Source: Tipula vernalis (Eukaryota > Arthropoda > Insecta > Diptera > Tipulidae). Taken from it: a stretch of 64,000 nucleotides of DNA. Location: the NCBI GenBank assembly GCA_958295665.1, contig OY282558.1, positions 339,175,106 to 339,239,105 on the forward strand, in the 5' to 3' direction. The notes beneath the pieces are model-generated. The model was not told the origin of the DNA. It saw nothing but the letters and a program-made list of their open reading frames with translations, and did not search any database. Below are positions 52,501 to 55,983 of this stretch, piece after piece. A program made the translations under genes and the position numbers. Position 1 is the first letter of the stretch, and each line of letters starts with the position of its first letter.

Positions 52501-53675
52501 ATATTTGTATTTAGAAATTACTAATTTGCTTAAGCAAATAAAAATTTATCAATGTCAAATTTAAGTTAATTAGTCGTATCCGAACAAATAAAAAAACCAA
52601 AGATTTATAATAAATGTATAAGTGACGTGAATGAAGTGACGTTAAAATAAAATTATCTGATCCAGATATAAAATTTTATGTAACAAATATAAAATCGATT
52701 GCTAACCAACCAAACAATAACCCTTTTTATATTATATTGATATTTCTCTCAACAATGTTTTTTTACTAGTATAAAAAACAACTCTGTTGGTTTGATCAAC
52801 ATAAATTGAATAACATAAAATAAATTATTATATTTCCGACATTTTAATATCAATCAAATCAATAATGTTTTTTGATTAATTATGTCATTTTAACAATAAG
52901 TTGAATATTTTTCTTGAAAGTCATTCTAGTTTCACACGTTTGTTGTTGCTTGTTTTGTATAATTTAAAATCAATATTTCTTTATTGTACAAAGGTGGTTT
53001 GTGGTTATATGTAGTTGAATAAAAATTTAAAAAAAAAAAAAAAATCAATTTGGCTTACCCTTAAAACTCTATTAAATTCTGATTCTTTGGATAAATCAGG
53101 ATCAAAATCTTTATTGATTCCGCCAACGTATCCGCATGTAGCATTATATACTATATCAGCGTGACTGTAAAAAATTAAATTCACAAATTTTAAAATGAAC
53201 CATATAAATACACTTACGGTGTAATACGAGTAACTTACTAAGTAATGTATGCATAATCATAAATCTGGGAATGGTGTTTCTGTGACACACAAGATTTTGA
53301 TGGATTTCAATATTAATATATTTATTTAACAATTTTCGTAGACATGCGATAATTGTTTTTAATTGTGTATTATACATTTTAGATTATACATACATATTAT
53401 AATTTTTGATTGATTGTTTTTAAATTAAAGCATACATATATAGAATAATAAAAAATTGTTAACAAAAATCATAAAAAATTAATTGAAGCTTATACAGATT
53501 ACAATTATGGATAAGAAAACTATTATGCTTACTCGTATAAAAAATGATCGGAATGTATTTTCTTATCAGGACCCGATTGTATATGATATGTATTTACACC
53601 ATCGAATACAATACCATTGATTCCCTTGCATGTGGAAAGAGCAACCCGAGAATCTTTAACTCCTCGAATTGTACC
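5086..53675 (-). CDS. ADAM-family transmembrane metalloprotease-disintegrin (gene model, 5'-partial, six exons)
   Basis: Joining six minus-strand exons (53675-53533, 53164-53059, 9851-9672, 9600-8241, 8175-7920, 7528-5086) gives 4,488 bases in one frame, about 1,495 residues without the N-terminus. Order: prodomain with a cysteine-switch candidate (NATCGY), furin-type site R-Y-K-R at residues 83-86, reprolysin metalloprotease with zinc site [12 protein letters not shown] near residue 243 and Met-turn CIMAA, disintegrin domain starting [15 protein letters not shown], cysteine-rich region, EGF-like [20 protein letters not shown], one membrane helix and a very long tail. All zinc ligands and the catalytic Glu are present, so the enzyme should be active, shedding or processing proteins at the cell surface. 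It is closest in layout to insect Meltrin (ADAM12/19-like) or mind-meld type ADAMs; I cannot resolve which. Signal peptide and first prodomain exon(s) were not found. Confidence 0.9.
7529..7894 (-). other. Intron between membrane and tail exons
   Basis: About 390 bases of AT-rich sequence with a usable acceptor at its end and no other feature. The read-through stop of the membrane exon lies just inside it. Confidence 0.65.
7920..8175 (-). CDS. ADAM gene: transmembrane exon
   Basis: After acceptor TTTTCAG the peptide reads [20 protein letters not shown] and continues [13 protein letters not shown]. This is a single membrane-spanning helix of about 22 residues followed by basic stop-transfer residues and a short juxtamembrane tail. 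The 3' end is a prediction: a donor at 7919-7914 (ACT|GTGCGT) is weak in its exon part but is in the correct phase for the long-tail exon. An alternative in-phase donor is GT|GTACGT further upstream in the exon (N-V-Y-V region). If no donor is used, translation runs to a TAA at 7895-7897, giving a short-tail form. Confidence 0.75.
8241..9600 (-). CDS. ADAM gene: catalytic, disintegrin, Cys-rich and EGF-like exon
   Basis: A 1,360-base exon with no internal stop. It opens [17 protein letters not shown], carries [12 protein letters not shown] (three zinc His plus catalytic Glu) and CIMAA, then the disintegrin domain, a cysteine-rich segment and one EGF-like repeat ([20 protein letters not shown]). 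In the disintegrin loop the stretch [12 protein letters not shown] fits the R-x6-DLPE pattern reported for integrin alpha9beta1-binding ADAMs; binding here is inference. The exon ends ASNIQ plus one base at the donor CAAG|GTTAGT, which joins in phase to the membrane exon. Cysteines are abundant and regularly spaced, as expected for an extracellular protein. Confidence 0.95.
9672..9851 (-). CDS. ADAM gene: prodomain/metalloprotease junction exon
   Basis: A 180-base, phase-0 exon coding 60 residues. It starts [11 protein letters not shown], completing the furin-type site, and enters the catalytic domain with [20 protein letters not shown], the first beta strand typical of reprolysins, ending VNIMNS. 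The acceptor is TTATTACAG and the donor TCG|GTTAGT. Its short introns on the 3' side (71 bases) contrast sharply with the huge one upstream. Confidence 0.92.
9900..11064. other. Intron sequence and leader of the CsRn1-type element
   Basis: AT-rich. Around 10757-10800 there is a GC-richer patch with inverted CCCTCCAAT and ATTGGAGGG, able to form a hairpin. The 300 bases before the gag start should hold a 5' LTR and primer binding site, but nothing here matches the 3' LTR at 15103-15451. Confidence 0.45.
11065..12012 (+). CDS. Gag of a Gypsy element, CsRn1 type
   Basis: A 315-codon open frame. Residues of about 25-180 form the capsid-like region ([18 protein letters not shown], then [20 protein letters not shown]), followed by an Arg/Ser-rich basic stretch and a C-terminal knuckle [18 protein letters not shown]. 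That is the CHCC arrangement known from the CsRn1 branch of Ty3/Gypsy instead of the usual CCHC. The product would form the particle and bind element RNA. The ATG at 11065 follows a stop-rich leader. The frame is intact and overlaps pol by a -1 slippery site near its end. Confidence 0.9.
   Translation: MGNGNDTKENNQSEPQNMDTSGQPPLEISATSSKVKLQPFWPHKANNWFLLAEIQFDLQGVKSEKQKFLHTLSSLSPETCDSISDFLTNPPQIEQYTILKKTLLERLAPSSERQLEALITGRDIGDRKPSDALRQIRTLAGGNFNESIIKSLWIRKMPEIIKIALIAQPDSLGTDALARTADKMFEHIAIHQQNNDINQINRQSRSTTRIDRVPSSSQNTDSLENRIARLEAKLDNLFRDRSMGQRESSRSRSRSRSSSNYSRRHGRCWYHVKFGPAAKKCVPPCNFSTSQPSTSQHINKLDAEEKSSKNYQQTG
11988..11994 (+). promoter_or_regulatory. Programmed -1 frameshift site A AAA AAC between gag and pol
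   Basis: In the gag frame the codons are TCA AAA AAC, so the heptamer A AAA AAC has the canonical X XXY YYZ layout. Slipping back one base moves ribosomes into the frame that is open through the protease ([12 protein letters not shown]). Gag stops at 12010-12012, 16 bases later. Confidence 0.75.
11989..15132 (+). pseudogene. Pol of the CsRn1-type Gypsy element (two lesions)
   Basis: In order: aspartic protease ([12 protein letters not shown] near 12078), reverse transcriptase (catalytic YIDD in [11 protein letters not shown] near 12985), RNase H ([10 protein letters not shown] near 13446), and integrase with the HHCC finger (HPGV near 14048; CLSC near 14138), catalytic Asp in HIDIVG (14227), Asp in [10 protein letters not shown] (14405) and Glu in NGMVERFHR (14510). 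Two breaks are visible: a frameshift near 12700, just before RT motif 2, and a premature TAA at 14947-14949; after it the frame is open again to 15130-15132, inside the 3' LTR. All catalytic residues I can check are present, so the copy died recently. No envelope gene was seen. Confidence 0.9.
15091..15099 (+). promoter_or_regulatory. Polypurine tract of the CsRn1-type element
   Basis: GCGGGGGAG lies a few bases before the LTR start TGTAGC, the position where plus-strand DNA priming occurs in LTR retrotransposons. Confidence 0.6.
15103..15451 (+). repeat. 3' LTR of the CsRn1-type element (about 349 bp)
   Basis: Starts TGTAGCGGCTC just after the polypurine tract and ends GTGCTACA, giving the 6-bp inverted termini TGTAGC/GCTACA usual for LTRs. 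AT-rich inside. A 5' partner was not found upstream of gag. Confidence 0.7.
15452..18432 (+). mobile_element. 5'-truncated non-LTR retrotransposon (jockey/CR1-like) with AAAT-repeat tail
   Basis: Begins in the middle of the endonuclease domain right after the LTR element and ends in a tail of repeated AAAT units at 18411-18432, which replaces a plain poly(A). The ORF1 protein and the first part of the endonuclease are missing. A related fragment in opposite orientation lies at 25183-25625. Confidence 0.8.
15636..18269 (+). CDS. Endonuclease-reverse transcriptase (ORF2), N-terminally truncated
   Basis: 877 codons without interruption. Residues 1 to about 170 are the rest of an APE-type endonuclease ([14 protein letters not shown] near residue 75; the Asp of the usual SDH motif is replaced in VYHTPV). 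Reverse transcriptase motifs follow: [76 protein letters not shown] and the catalytic FADDMKIYA near residue 600. No RNase H. The ATG at 15636 is preceded three codons earlier by an in-frame TAA, so the true start is lost. VPQGG replaces the usual VPQGS. The long open frame suggests a recent insertion; full activity is unlikely because of the truncation. Confidence 0.85.
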   Translation: MCYSRTKNSVVIKKLIIKSDPIIEFIAVKLKLGAFYLIISTVYFPLEPSSIFCQDFVDKFSCNLLPFISDNTDFVIFGDFNFPDLIWMMVDNMFIPANTNDSSALICDFMANMGTSQINSVPNSHGTYLDLVFYTNNSSFKLESCDDFAGSSSVYHTPVSFQLFYKTSNNLNFTKNCTVFDFSHADHSSLNDFLAEVDWAGTLSNIDINSSLDTFNELLKIAFEKFVPKKLIRKSHTRNVPWFTKELKQLEVLRNKCHRKYRRTGLAHDFIQFKSLRKQFCYLNRFLYNNYIIDIEDDLRCNPKNFWRFVKNKNHNNGLPPFLEFHGRKSDNPDAICGFFAEYFSSVFVKDSSLSPKVVNTNNSKIVFSELDVMTALMNMNVSKGPGPDGLPVSLLKQCAFGFAAPLCHLFNLSLSQGKFPDLWKTSSIIPIHKSGSRSDVTNYRGIAILSCIPKVFESMVNKVIYFHSKQLISTRQHGFFPGRSTVTNLAVFQNNLINSVASKVQVDVVYTDFAKAFDKLNHRLLVNKLSELNCDIIPLNWLMSYLSDRKMFVKINDTFSECFIATSGVPQGGHLGPLLFLLFINNVVDCFKFADCILFADDMKIYANISCELDRDHFQRDLNTFCGWCVTNLMFLNVDKCHVITYSRSKSPVVFNYYLNDVSLKRVNMVTDLGVIFSSDLTFNSHIDAVVNKAFSMLGFIKRNSKDFHDTLTFKSLYTSFVRSQLEYATVIWSPFYESHSIRIESIQKQFLVFVLRKLPSFERNNNFRLSPYVDRCRFLDLQSLSARRTCASATFARDIICGKIDCSDILSCFNIYAPQRNLRPRELLHIPTASSNYSSHGPIVRIQRDLNAVADCFDFNISRDEFKKRIAKILF
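19561..19725. repeat. piggyBac left subterminal repeats
   Basis: Four spaced copies of a motif close to ACACATATGTGNGACATGAG, each with a palindromic CATATG-type core. A mirrored set lies at the other end (21797-21915). Probable transposase binding sites. Confidence 0.6.
19875..21464 (-). pseudogene. piggyBac transposase, frameshifted
   Basis: The N-terminal part is acidic and Ser-rich ([17 protein letters not shown]), followed by [19 protein letters not shown]. The three catalytic aspartates of the family are visible in SLDEALLLW (about 20810), YMDNYYCS (about 20570) and [10 protein letters not shown] (about 20265). The C-terminus retains a cysteine-rich zinc-binding end ([20 protein letters not shown]). 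The frame is broken near 20847 to 20825, between about 20368 and 20307, and once near 20014, where a stop replaces a continuous reading into the cysteine-rich end. The enzyme would cut at TTAA sites; this copy is inactive. Confidence 0.88.
21797..21915. repeat. piggyBac right subterminal repeats
   Basis: Related motifs (TGTGACACAAATGTGTGTCAT and TGTGACACATATATGTATG) repeat the left-end pattern, supporting a shared binding function. Confidence 0.55.
21990..23880. other. AT-rich intron sequence, nothing recognised
   Basis: No gene, RNA or clear inverted repeat. A short direct repeat, ACGCAACAAATC followed by G or T, occurs twice near 23540-23580. Confidence 0.5.
23890..25075 (-). mobile_element. 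pogo/Tigger-like DNA transposon relic
   Basis: On the minus strand the segment 25058-24801 reads [20 protein letters not shown], then [18 protein letters not shown], the region after the first catalytic Asp in pogo/jerky-type DDE transposases. Scattered downstream pieces ([12 protein letters not shown], a proline-rich C-terminal part with [10 protein letters not shown], and a Lys-rich end near 24000) continue in the right order but in broken frames. Inactive; ends not found. Confidence 0.65.
25183..25625 (-). mobile_element. 3' fragment of a non-LTR element (jockey/CR1-like)
   Basis: The minus-strand peptide (25620-25267) includes [20 protein letters not shown] and [19 protein letters not shown], aligning with the C-terminal end of the ORF2 at 15636-18269 ([31 protein letters not shown]). 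It is followed by an AAAT-repeat tail (25183-25203 on the plus strand as TTTA units). Heavily 5'-truncated. Confidence 0.75.
25758..25770 (+). other. Probable primer binding site of a Gypsy element
   Basis: TGGCGACGAGGAT follows an AT-rich stretch that could be an LTR end and precedes Gypsy pol remains by about 120 bases. The matching LTR pair was not found. Confidence 0.35.
25890..27400 (+). mobile_element. Internally deleted Gypsy pol relic
   Basis: Order: RNase H ([20 protein letters not shown], then [17 protein letters not shown] near 26090), a large deletion, the integrase finger region ([20 protein letters not shown] near 26375), the integrase core ([21 protein letters not shown]), [18 protein letters not shown] near 26790 with the catalytic Glu, and a C-terminal part ([20 protein letters not shown] near 27075) ending RRSTRN and a stop at 27400. 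Many frame changes. No 3' LTR identified. Confidence 0.8.
27401..28041. other. Intron sequence, possibly the 3' flank or LTR of the Gypsy relic
   Basis: No coding potential. I could not find a repeat of it elsewhere in the window that would prove an LTR. Confidence 0.4.
28042..28212. repeat. Hairpin MITE (171 bp), nearly full-length inverted arms
   Basis: The left arm starts GGGAGCCTAACTATGCAATT and the inverted right arm GGGACCTAACTAGGCAATT. Both continue through GACGGCTATCGTTTTGTAT into a purine-rich stretch; arms of about 80 bp fold back with only a short loop. A transcript would be a long hairpin. Confidence 0.85.
28213..29448. other. AT-rich intron sequence, nothing recognised
   Basis: No gene, RNA or repeat structure that I can support. 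Confidence 0.5.
29449..29720 (+). mobile_element. Possible BEL/Pao integrase relic
   Basis: The reading [20 protein letters not shown], followed by IKYSIRL, resembles the start of the BEL/Pao integrase region (FID-N-I-GGRL-KYPI pattern). About 70 bases later, [11 protein letters not shown] then reads like the next conserved block. Short and broken by stops, so only moderately sure. Confidence 0.5.
29721..32390. other. AT-rich intron sequence, nothing recognised
   Basis: Short open frames (for example 30142-30360) have no recognisable motif and no splice or promoter context. No inverted repeats of note. Confidence 0.5.
32395..33150 (+). mobile_element. Internally deleted mariner (mauritiana-like)
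   Basis: The transposase N-terminus is recognisable ([40 protein letters not shown]), then [12 protein letters not shown]. It jumps straight to ETITGVRYQ, losing the part with the first two catalytic aspartates. The end is good: [40 protein letters not shown] and [17 protein letters not shown]. Several in-frame stops and one frame change. Terminal inverted repeats not confirmed. Confidence 0.85.
33331..33363. repeat. Perfect small inverted repeat
   Basis: TGCAATCACTACA and its exact complement are separated by 7 bases. Too short for a transposon pair on its own; function unknown. Confidence 0.7.
33471..34615. repeat. Duplicated, rearranged repeat family
   Basis: Segment A (33475-33530: GGCCAAGCATTATAGCAGGA, then TCTCCCGGACTC) recurs at 34551-34604. 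Segment B (33540-33790) recurs diverged at 34258-34505, including CTCTGGAATCC near 33716 and 34440. The order is A-B, then B'-A', all in the same orientation. Element type unknown; no protein coding. Confidence 0.7.
34616..36170. other. Intron sequence, nothing recognised
   Basis: AT-rich. A 74-codon open frame at 35459-35683 has no family resemblance, and I do not call it a gene. Confidence 0.5.
36180..36605 (+). mobile_element. Gypsy integrase relic
   Basis: Reads FGSPYSIVT near 36390, then [20 protein letters not shown] and [15 protein letters not shown] (36480-36590), the integrase core ending in the segment where the catalytic Glu normally sits. Here Glu is replaced by Lys (NGALKRS). 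Preceding sequence is broken. It is fused directly to a non-LTR fragment. Confidence 0.75.
36606..37085 (+). mobile_element. Non-LTR (jockey/CR1-like) 3' fragment
   Basis: The reading [20 protein letters not shown], then SNSMLGFI and QKKFIRYMV, matches the post-RT part of jockey/CR1-like ORF2 (compare [19 protein letters not shown] and [11 protein letters not shown] in the element at 15636-18269). It ends near a TAAATAAATGAATGAG tail at about 37070-37085. C-terminal sequence is largely lost. Confidence 0.7.
37086..37479. other. Intron sequence with unassigned open frame
   Basis: Part of a 120-codon plus-strand frame (37252-37614) that runs into the SINE-like sequence; it may be a decayed retroelement C-terminus but no motif is clear. 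Confidence 0.35.
37480..37600 (-). repeat. Possible tRNA-derived SINE head
   Basis: On the minus strand AGAGTTGGTCGAATAGG resembles a pol III A box, and 20-odd bases later GTGTTCGAATC matches a B box. The T stem does not pair, so it is not a functional tRNA. The SINE body and tail were not delimited. Confidence 0.35.
37601..38735. other. AT-rich intron sequence, nothing recognised
   Basis: No supportable gene, RNA or repeat. Confidence 0.5.
38740..39680 (+). mobile_element. 5' part of a non-LTR element (ORF1 and endonuclease relic)
   Basis: Around 39190-39380 the broken readings [18 protein letters not shown] and the region after it resemble the C-terminal half of the FP25K-like ORF1 protein of CR1/jockey elements. 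About 200 bases later [14 protein letters not shown] is the endonuclease motif normally written GDFN. Upstream 38862-39128 could be the coiled part of ORF1. Stops in all frames; dead. Confidence 0.55.
39681..40560. other. Intron sequence, nothing recognised
   Basis: AT-rich, no coding potential, no clear repeat. Confidence 0.5.
40561..40870 (-). mobile_element. Possible 3' end of a non-LTR element
   Basis: Starts on the plus strand with TTTATTTATTTATT, the inverted form of the AAAT tail seen at 18411 and 25183, and is followed by a similar TTTACAATTTTACAATTT segment. Coding similarity is very weak. A likely decayed sibling of those elements. Confidence 0.4.
40871..43240. other. AT-rich intron sequence, nothing recognised
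   Basis: Several short open frames without motifs. A few ATGGTA/TACCAT phrases recur around 41870-42160 but do not form a clear element. Confidence 0.5.
43244..43909 (+). mobile_element. Harbinger-like transposon remnant (666 bp)
   Basis: Inverted ends GGACGTGTCCGATTTCTG (left) and the same sequence inverted (right) are flanked by AAA on both sides, a 3-bp duplication as in PIF/Harbinger. The interior encodes [20 protein letters not shown] and, in another frame, [20 protein letters not shown]. These resemble the N-terminal and helix-turn-helix parts of Harbinger transposases. The catalytic part is deleted. Confidence 0.65.
44076..44158. repeat. Palindrome inside the foldback-like element
   Basis: About 40-bp arms (AAAGCTCGGGTTTGAAAAAT and its near complement) meet at GGGCGGCCCG near 44117, with little or no loop. 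Confidence 0.75.
44597..44655. repeat. TATG/TGTATG microsatellite
   Basis: Imperfect array of ATGTATG and GTGTATG units. Confidence 0.7.
45405..45645 (-). mobile_element. Tc1 transposase fragment
   Basis: On the minus strand: [12 protein letters not shown] near 45600, then [20 protein letters not shown] near 45530. These are the second Asp region and the D-N-P-I-E segment of Tc1 transposase. Only this part is recognisable. Confidence 0.65.
45718..45882. repeat. MITE (about 165 bp), TA-flanked
   Basis: Inverted arms share TAGACA, ACTG, TTTAATAAA and CCGATTTAG in order over about 40 bp, with TATACC-like ends that abut TA. A second inverted pair (TTTAGCTAAA) lies inside. Tc1/mariner-type non-autonomous element. 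Confidence 0.75.
45883..46378. other. Intron sequence, nothing recognised
   Basis: Could include a decayed N-terminal part of the adjacent Tc1 copy, but no motif is clear. Confidence 0.4.
46379..46477 (+). repeat. Copy 1 of a 100-bp direct repeat
   Basis: Starts CGCCGCGGCCTGATGAG and ends AACATATTAAATTA. Nearly identical to 46793-46892; within the shared part one substitution and one single-base gap are seen. CTGATGAG and CTCATCAG inside it can pair perfectly. Confidence 0.9.
46788..46854 (+). ncRNA. Hammerhead-ribozyme-like motif (candidate)
   Basis: The segment has CCAGTC, then GCCGCGGC (a short stem I), then the core CTGATGA (46802-46808), a stem II region, then GAAACTGG (46847-46854). 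CCAG-T pairs with A-CTGG to give a 5-bp stem III, and the predicted cleavage site GTC ends at 46793. All invariant core bases are present. Against it: stem I has at most 3 bp with a 2-base loop, stem II only about 3 bp next to the core, and CTGATGAG can instead pair with TTCATCAG. Copy 1 lacks the T of the GTC site. Confidence 0.35.
46793..46892 (+). repeat. Copy 2 of the 100-bp direct repeat
   Basis: Starts 414 bases after copy 1, same orientation. Near-identity implies recent duplication or recent insertion of two copies. CTGCCAG lies just before copy 1 and its complement CTGGCAG just after copy 2. Confidence 0.9.
46893..48940. other. AT-rich intron sequence, nothing recognised
   Basis: No supportable gene or repeat; short open frames (48153-48347, 48361-48628) lack motifs. 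Confidence 0.5.
48944..49545 (-). mobile_element. Tc1-like transposase relic
   Basis: Minus strand, in order: [20 protein letters not shown] and [20 protein letters not shown] (49440-49330, second catalytic Asp in QQDN), a break, then [20 protein letters not shown] and ending [18 protein letters not shown] (48960). The usual Glu of N-P-I-E-N is changed (NTIKN), so it is catalytically dead. An unrelated 165-bp segment joins it at 49562. Confidence 0.8.
49562..49726 (-). repeat. Left copy of a 165-bp inverted duplication
   Basis: Reads on the minus strand as an open stretch ([20 protein letters not shown] and on). Identical to 50040-50204 in opposite orientation except for one base (TTTACC versus ATTACC context). 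No family recognised. Confidence 0.9.
50001..50024. repeat. Small perfect hairpin
   Basis: AGAGTTATAC and its exact complement with a 4-base loop, in the spacer of the inverted duplication. Confidence 0.7.
50040..50204 (+). repeat. Right copy of a 165-bp inverted duplication
   Basis: Inverted partner of 49562-49726 across about 313 bases. It is followed by GACAGACAAATTAAATTC (50208 on), then GAGTATTCTACC (50231-50242), both of which also flank the left copy in a different order. Confidence 0.9.
50341..50400. repeat. Two-copy tandem repeat, about 32 bp
   Basis: GCACTTTTAAGGTTATGTTT, then TGTATGGA, is repeated at 50373 with one A lost; a recent slippage-type duplication. Confidence 0.8.
50401..50898. 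other. Intron sequence, nothing recognised
   Basis: AT-rich; no supportable feature. Confidence 0.5.
50899..51599. mobile_element. Foldback-like element with GGCCGAA-repeat arms
   Basis: The left arm (50899-51063) is about ten degenerate tandem units around AAAGGCCGAATGTCG. The right arm (51398-51599) is about a dozen in reverse orientation (TTCGGCCTTTCGACA). The 335-bp middle is AT-rich and non-coding. The arms are far more GC-rich than their surroundings. The translated right arm gives a spurious [13 protein letters not shown] peptide on the minus strand, which I do not call a gene. Confidence 0.8.
51600..53058. other. Intron sequence near the prodomain exons, nothing recognised
   Basis: AT-rich, ending with the donor side of the giant intron. 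No repeat structure noted. Confidence 0.5.
53059..53164 (-). CDS. ADAM gene: prodomain exon with cysteine switch
   Basis: Encodes 35 residues between an acceptor TTTTTTACAG and a good donor AGG|GTAAGC. The peptide begins (after completing a codon) [15 protein letters not shown], whose Cys is the likely cysteine-switch residue that holds the catalytic zinc inactive, and ends FNRVLR. The final Arg supplies the first residue of the R-Y-K-R cleavage site; the remaining YKR starts the next exon, about 43 kb away. Confidence 0.87.
53165..53532 (-). other. Intron between the two prodomain exons
   Basis: 368 bases, donor GTAAGC at 53532 and acceptor TTTTTTACAG before 53164. No internal feature. Confidence 0.75.
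53533..53675 (-). CDS. ADAM gene: prodomain exon (first visible)
   Basis: Encodes 47 residues plus two bases of the next codon. The reading includes [20 protein letters not shown] and [13 protein letters not shown], which match the conserved core of the ADAM (Pep_M12B) prodomain. It is bounded by an acceptor reading TTTTTAG and a donor GA|GTAAGC. The prodomain acts as a chaperone and inhibitor until removed in the secretory pathway. The exon is in phase with the following exon (two bases plus one). More prodomain and the signal peptide must lie upstream on the minus strand, beyond 53675 or outside the window. Confidence 0.85.
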
Positions 53676-54960
53676 CTAAAAATAAATAACAATAAAAAAC
53701 AATGATTAAGTAACGTTTCATGTAAAATATAAATTTATGAAAAAATAAAATAACAATAAATAAATAAATCATTTAAAATTCTGTATACACAACAATGTGA
53801 CAGATAATATTTAATATTTTGAATAATTTTCTTATAACTTTGCACATCGTTCAATTTAGTGTAAATTGTTATTGTTGTAATACAATGCCATTCAGAGGCT
53901 TAAAAAACATTAAATTTGGGTTTAAATTTAAAATGGGAGTAATACTTAAATTTGTAATCAATTTCTAATTTAATTTTGAAATTGTTACTGGTGAGCCTAT
54001 ATAAATCAATTTCCCCTAGGAATAAAAATGAAAATACACATAAGACCATCATCACCCTTTATTTTACATGTTGGTTTGGAATGTATATGTAATATGTGGT
54101 AATAAATGATGTTAAATAAAATATAACTGTAACTTAATGACCGTAACCGGCCTATACAACAACTCTAACGAGACCATTCAACCTAATTTTAATTTTACAT
54201 GCCTGTAAAGCTATGACTGATTAAATTGGTTTTAATCAAATAGATATTTTGAATTAAAAATGATAAAAATAATTTCTAATTTCTTTTAAATTAATTTCCG
54301 ATTTAGTTCAAACTTTCTGAAATATTCAGGTGGTAGAAATTTTGTTTCATATTACTAATAATGGGGCCTTCTAACAAGGAATATAATAATAATAAATGTT
54401 CGAAACGAATCAAAATTGGCATTTATCAGACAAACTTTAAAACAAAGGTTACGAAACATTCACAATTTTTGCTTTTAAAACATTGCAATTAATGCCTTTG
54501 AAGGTTAATTTACATTCAATTATGTTAGATTTCTTAGAAAATGTATTAATGAACTCACAAGAATCTTATCCCATACACGATTTTATTAGAATCACGCTAG
54601 AAATTTTTTGTCGTGCTTGATCGCGAATTTAATCATCCGCTTTCATTTAACCCCTACAAGTTAAAATCGGAATGAGAAAATTATTTCGCAGAAGAGCAAT
54701 TTGAGGATGTCCTAATTTATCCTTAAAACTACTAATGTTACTCGTAGTTCATTGAAAAACTTACATTCACCTTTGGCCTTGAACCATTAATTTCTTCCAC
54801 AAGATGTACAGTCAAAGACAATGCTCATTCTATAATACAAATGTCTTCCATTTTATCAAAATAATGAAAGAATAAAAAAACTTGGACTTTTTTATTTTTT
54901 TTTATTTAACAAATATTAGAACTGAATACGAATTCATCTAGCAACTTATCTATATTAAAT
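53676..54960. other. Sequence upstream of the first visible ADAM exon
   Basis: AT-rich. I searched the minus strand for the missing prodomain and signal-peptide exons and saw no convincing candidate. Confidence 0.4.
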
Positions 54961-54972
54961 ATTGTTAACTGT

Positions 54973-55900
54973 TTGAGGAGTATAACCCATTGGTTAGCTC
55001 TAGGTTGGTTACTTAAGGCCTTCGTTCGTCGAAACCGTCTCATTGGGTTTGGGATGATCAGCATTTATAATGAAATGATAATTGTGTTAGCTGATGCTGC
55101 TCCTTCAAAATCAATAGTGTGTGCAAGCCTTGAAGATGAACATCGTTCTGGACGTCCAAAAACTGCTACTACCGATGAAATAATTTTTTATGAAAGACAC
55201 ACTTTCATATGGTTTTGAAATACACACGAATGACTAATTTTGAAATTGCTGAGGCTATGAGCCTCTTAATTGATCGGGTATTTTGGGTTACATCTGGATC
55301 AAAAACGACTTCGAGTCCGACTTTCTCAACAACCTGATTTTAAGAGACTTGAATTTACCACTATGATCCTAAATTGCGACAAAAAACTACAGAGTGGACT
55401 GAGCACGATACATCTGCTCCGAAACAGCCAAAGTTGTCAAAATCTGCAAAGTAGGTTATGGCACAAGTTTTTTGGGGTGCAAAAGGAATTTTGTTAATTC
55501 ATTATCTTCAAACCAGTAAAACAATAACCGGAGAGTATTAATCAAACCTTTTAGAGAACTGTAAGAAACAAATTCATGAGACAAGGCTCCCAAAGGTGAT
55601 CTTGCAATGGCAAAATTGTAGTAATTATAATACGAATTGCTTGAACATCCACCTTAATCACCAGATCTGGCTCCCTCTGAATTCCTTCTGTTCCTAAACC
55701 TCAAAAGATTTCTGCGTGGAAAGCACTTTTCATCGAGTGACGAGGTTAAAGCTACCGTAAAAGAGAATTTTGAAGGTCTTCCGGAAAATCATCGGGGAAT
55801 CGCTGGGCAAAATATATTGAGCTTAGAGGAGAATATACTGAACAATAAAATTATTTTCAGAACTGAAAGCTTAGTTTTCATTTCCGTTCCACGAATTTTT
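54973..55900 (+). mobile_element. mariner relic (distinct from the other two)
   Basis: The N-terminal region gives DAAPSKSIVCASLEDEHRSG and RPKTATTDE (55090-55190). The C-terminal region gives LLEHPP, SPDLAPSEFLLFLNLKRFLR and GKHFSSSDEVKATVKENFEG (55640-55790). The middle is decayed, with stops and frame changes. The SLEDEHRSGRPKTATTDE signature separates it from the mauritiana-like copies at 32395 and 55999. Confidence 0.8.
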
Positions 55901-55983
55901 CAAATCGCCTAGTACATTCGATGAATTTCGATATAATAAATACTTAAATACCCACCCCTAAAGGCTCAACCAGCAAAAACTCA

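Larger units (their letters stand above)
9852..53058 (-). other. 43.2-kb intron of the ADAM gene, filled with transposable elements
   Basis: Bounded by the donor AGG|GTAAGC at 53058 and the acceptor TTATTACAG at 9852, joining phase-0 exons. Everything annotated between these coordinates lies in this intron, on both strands. The other introns seen are 65 to 390 bases. No host exon was recognised inside it. Confidence 0.85.
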
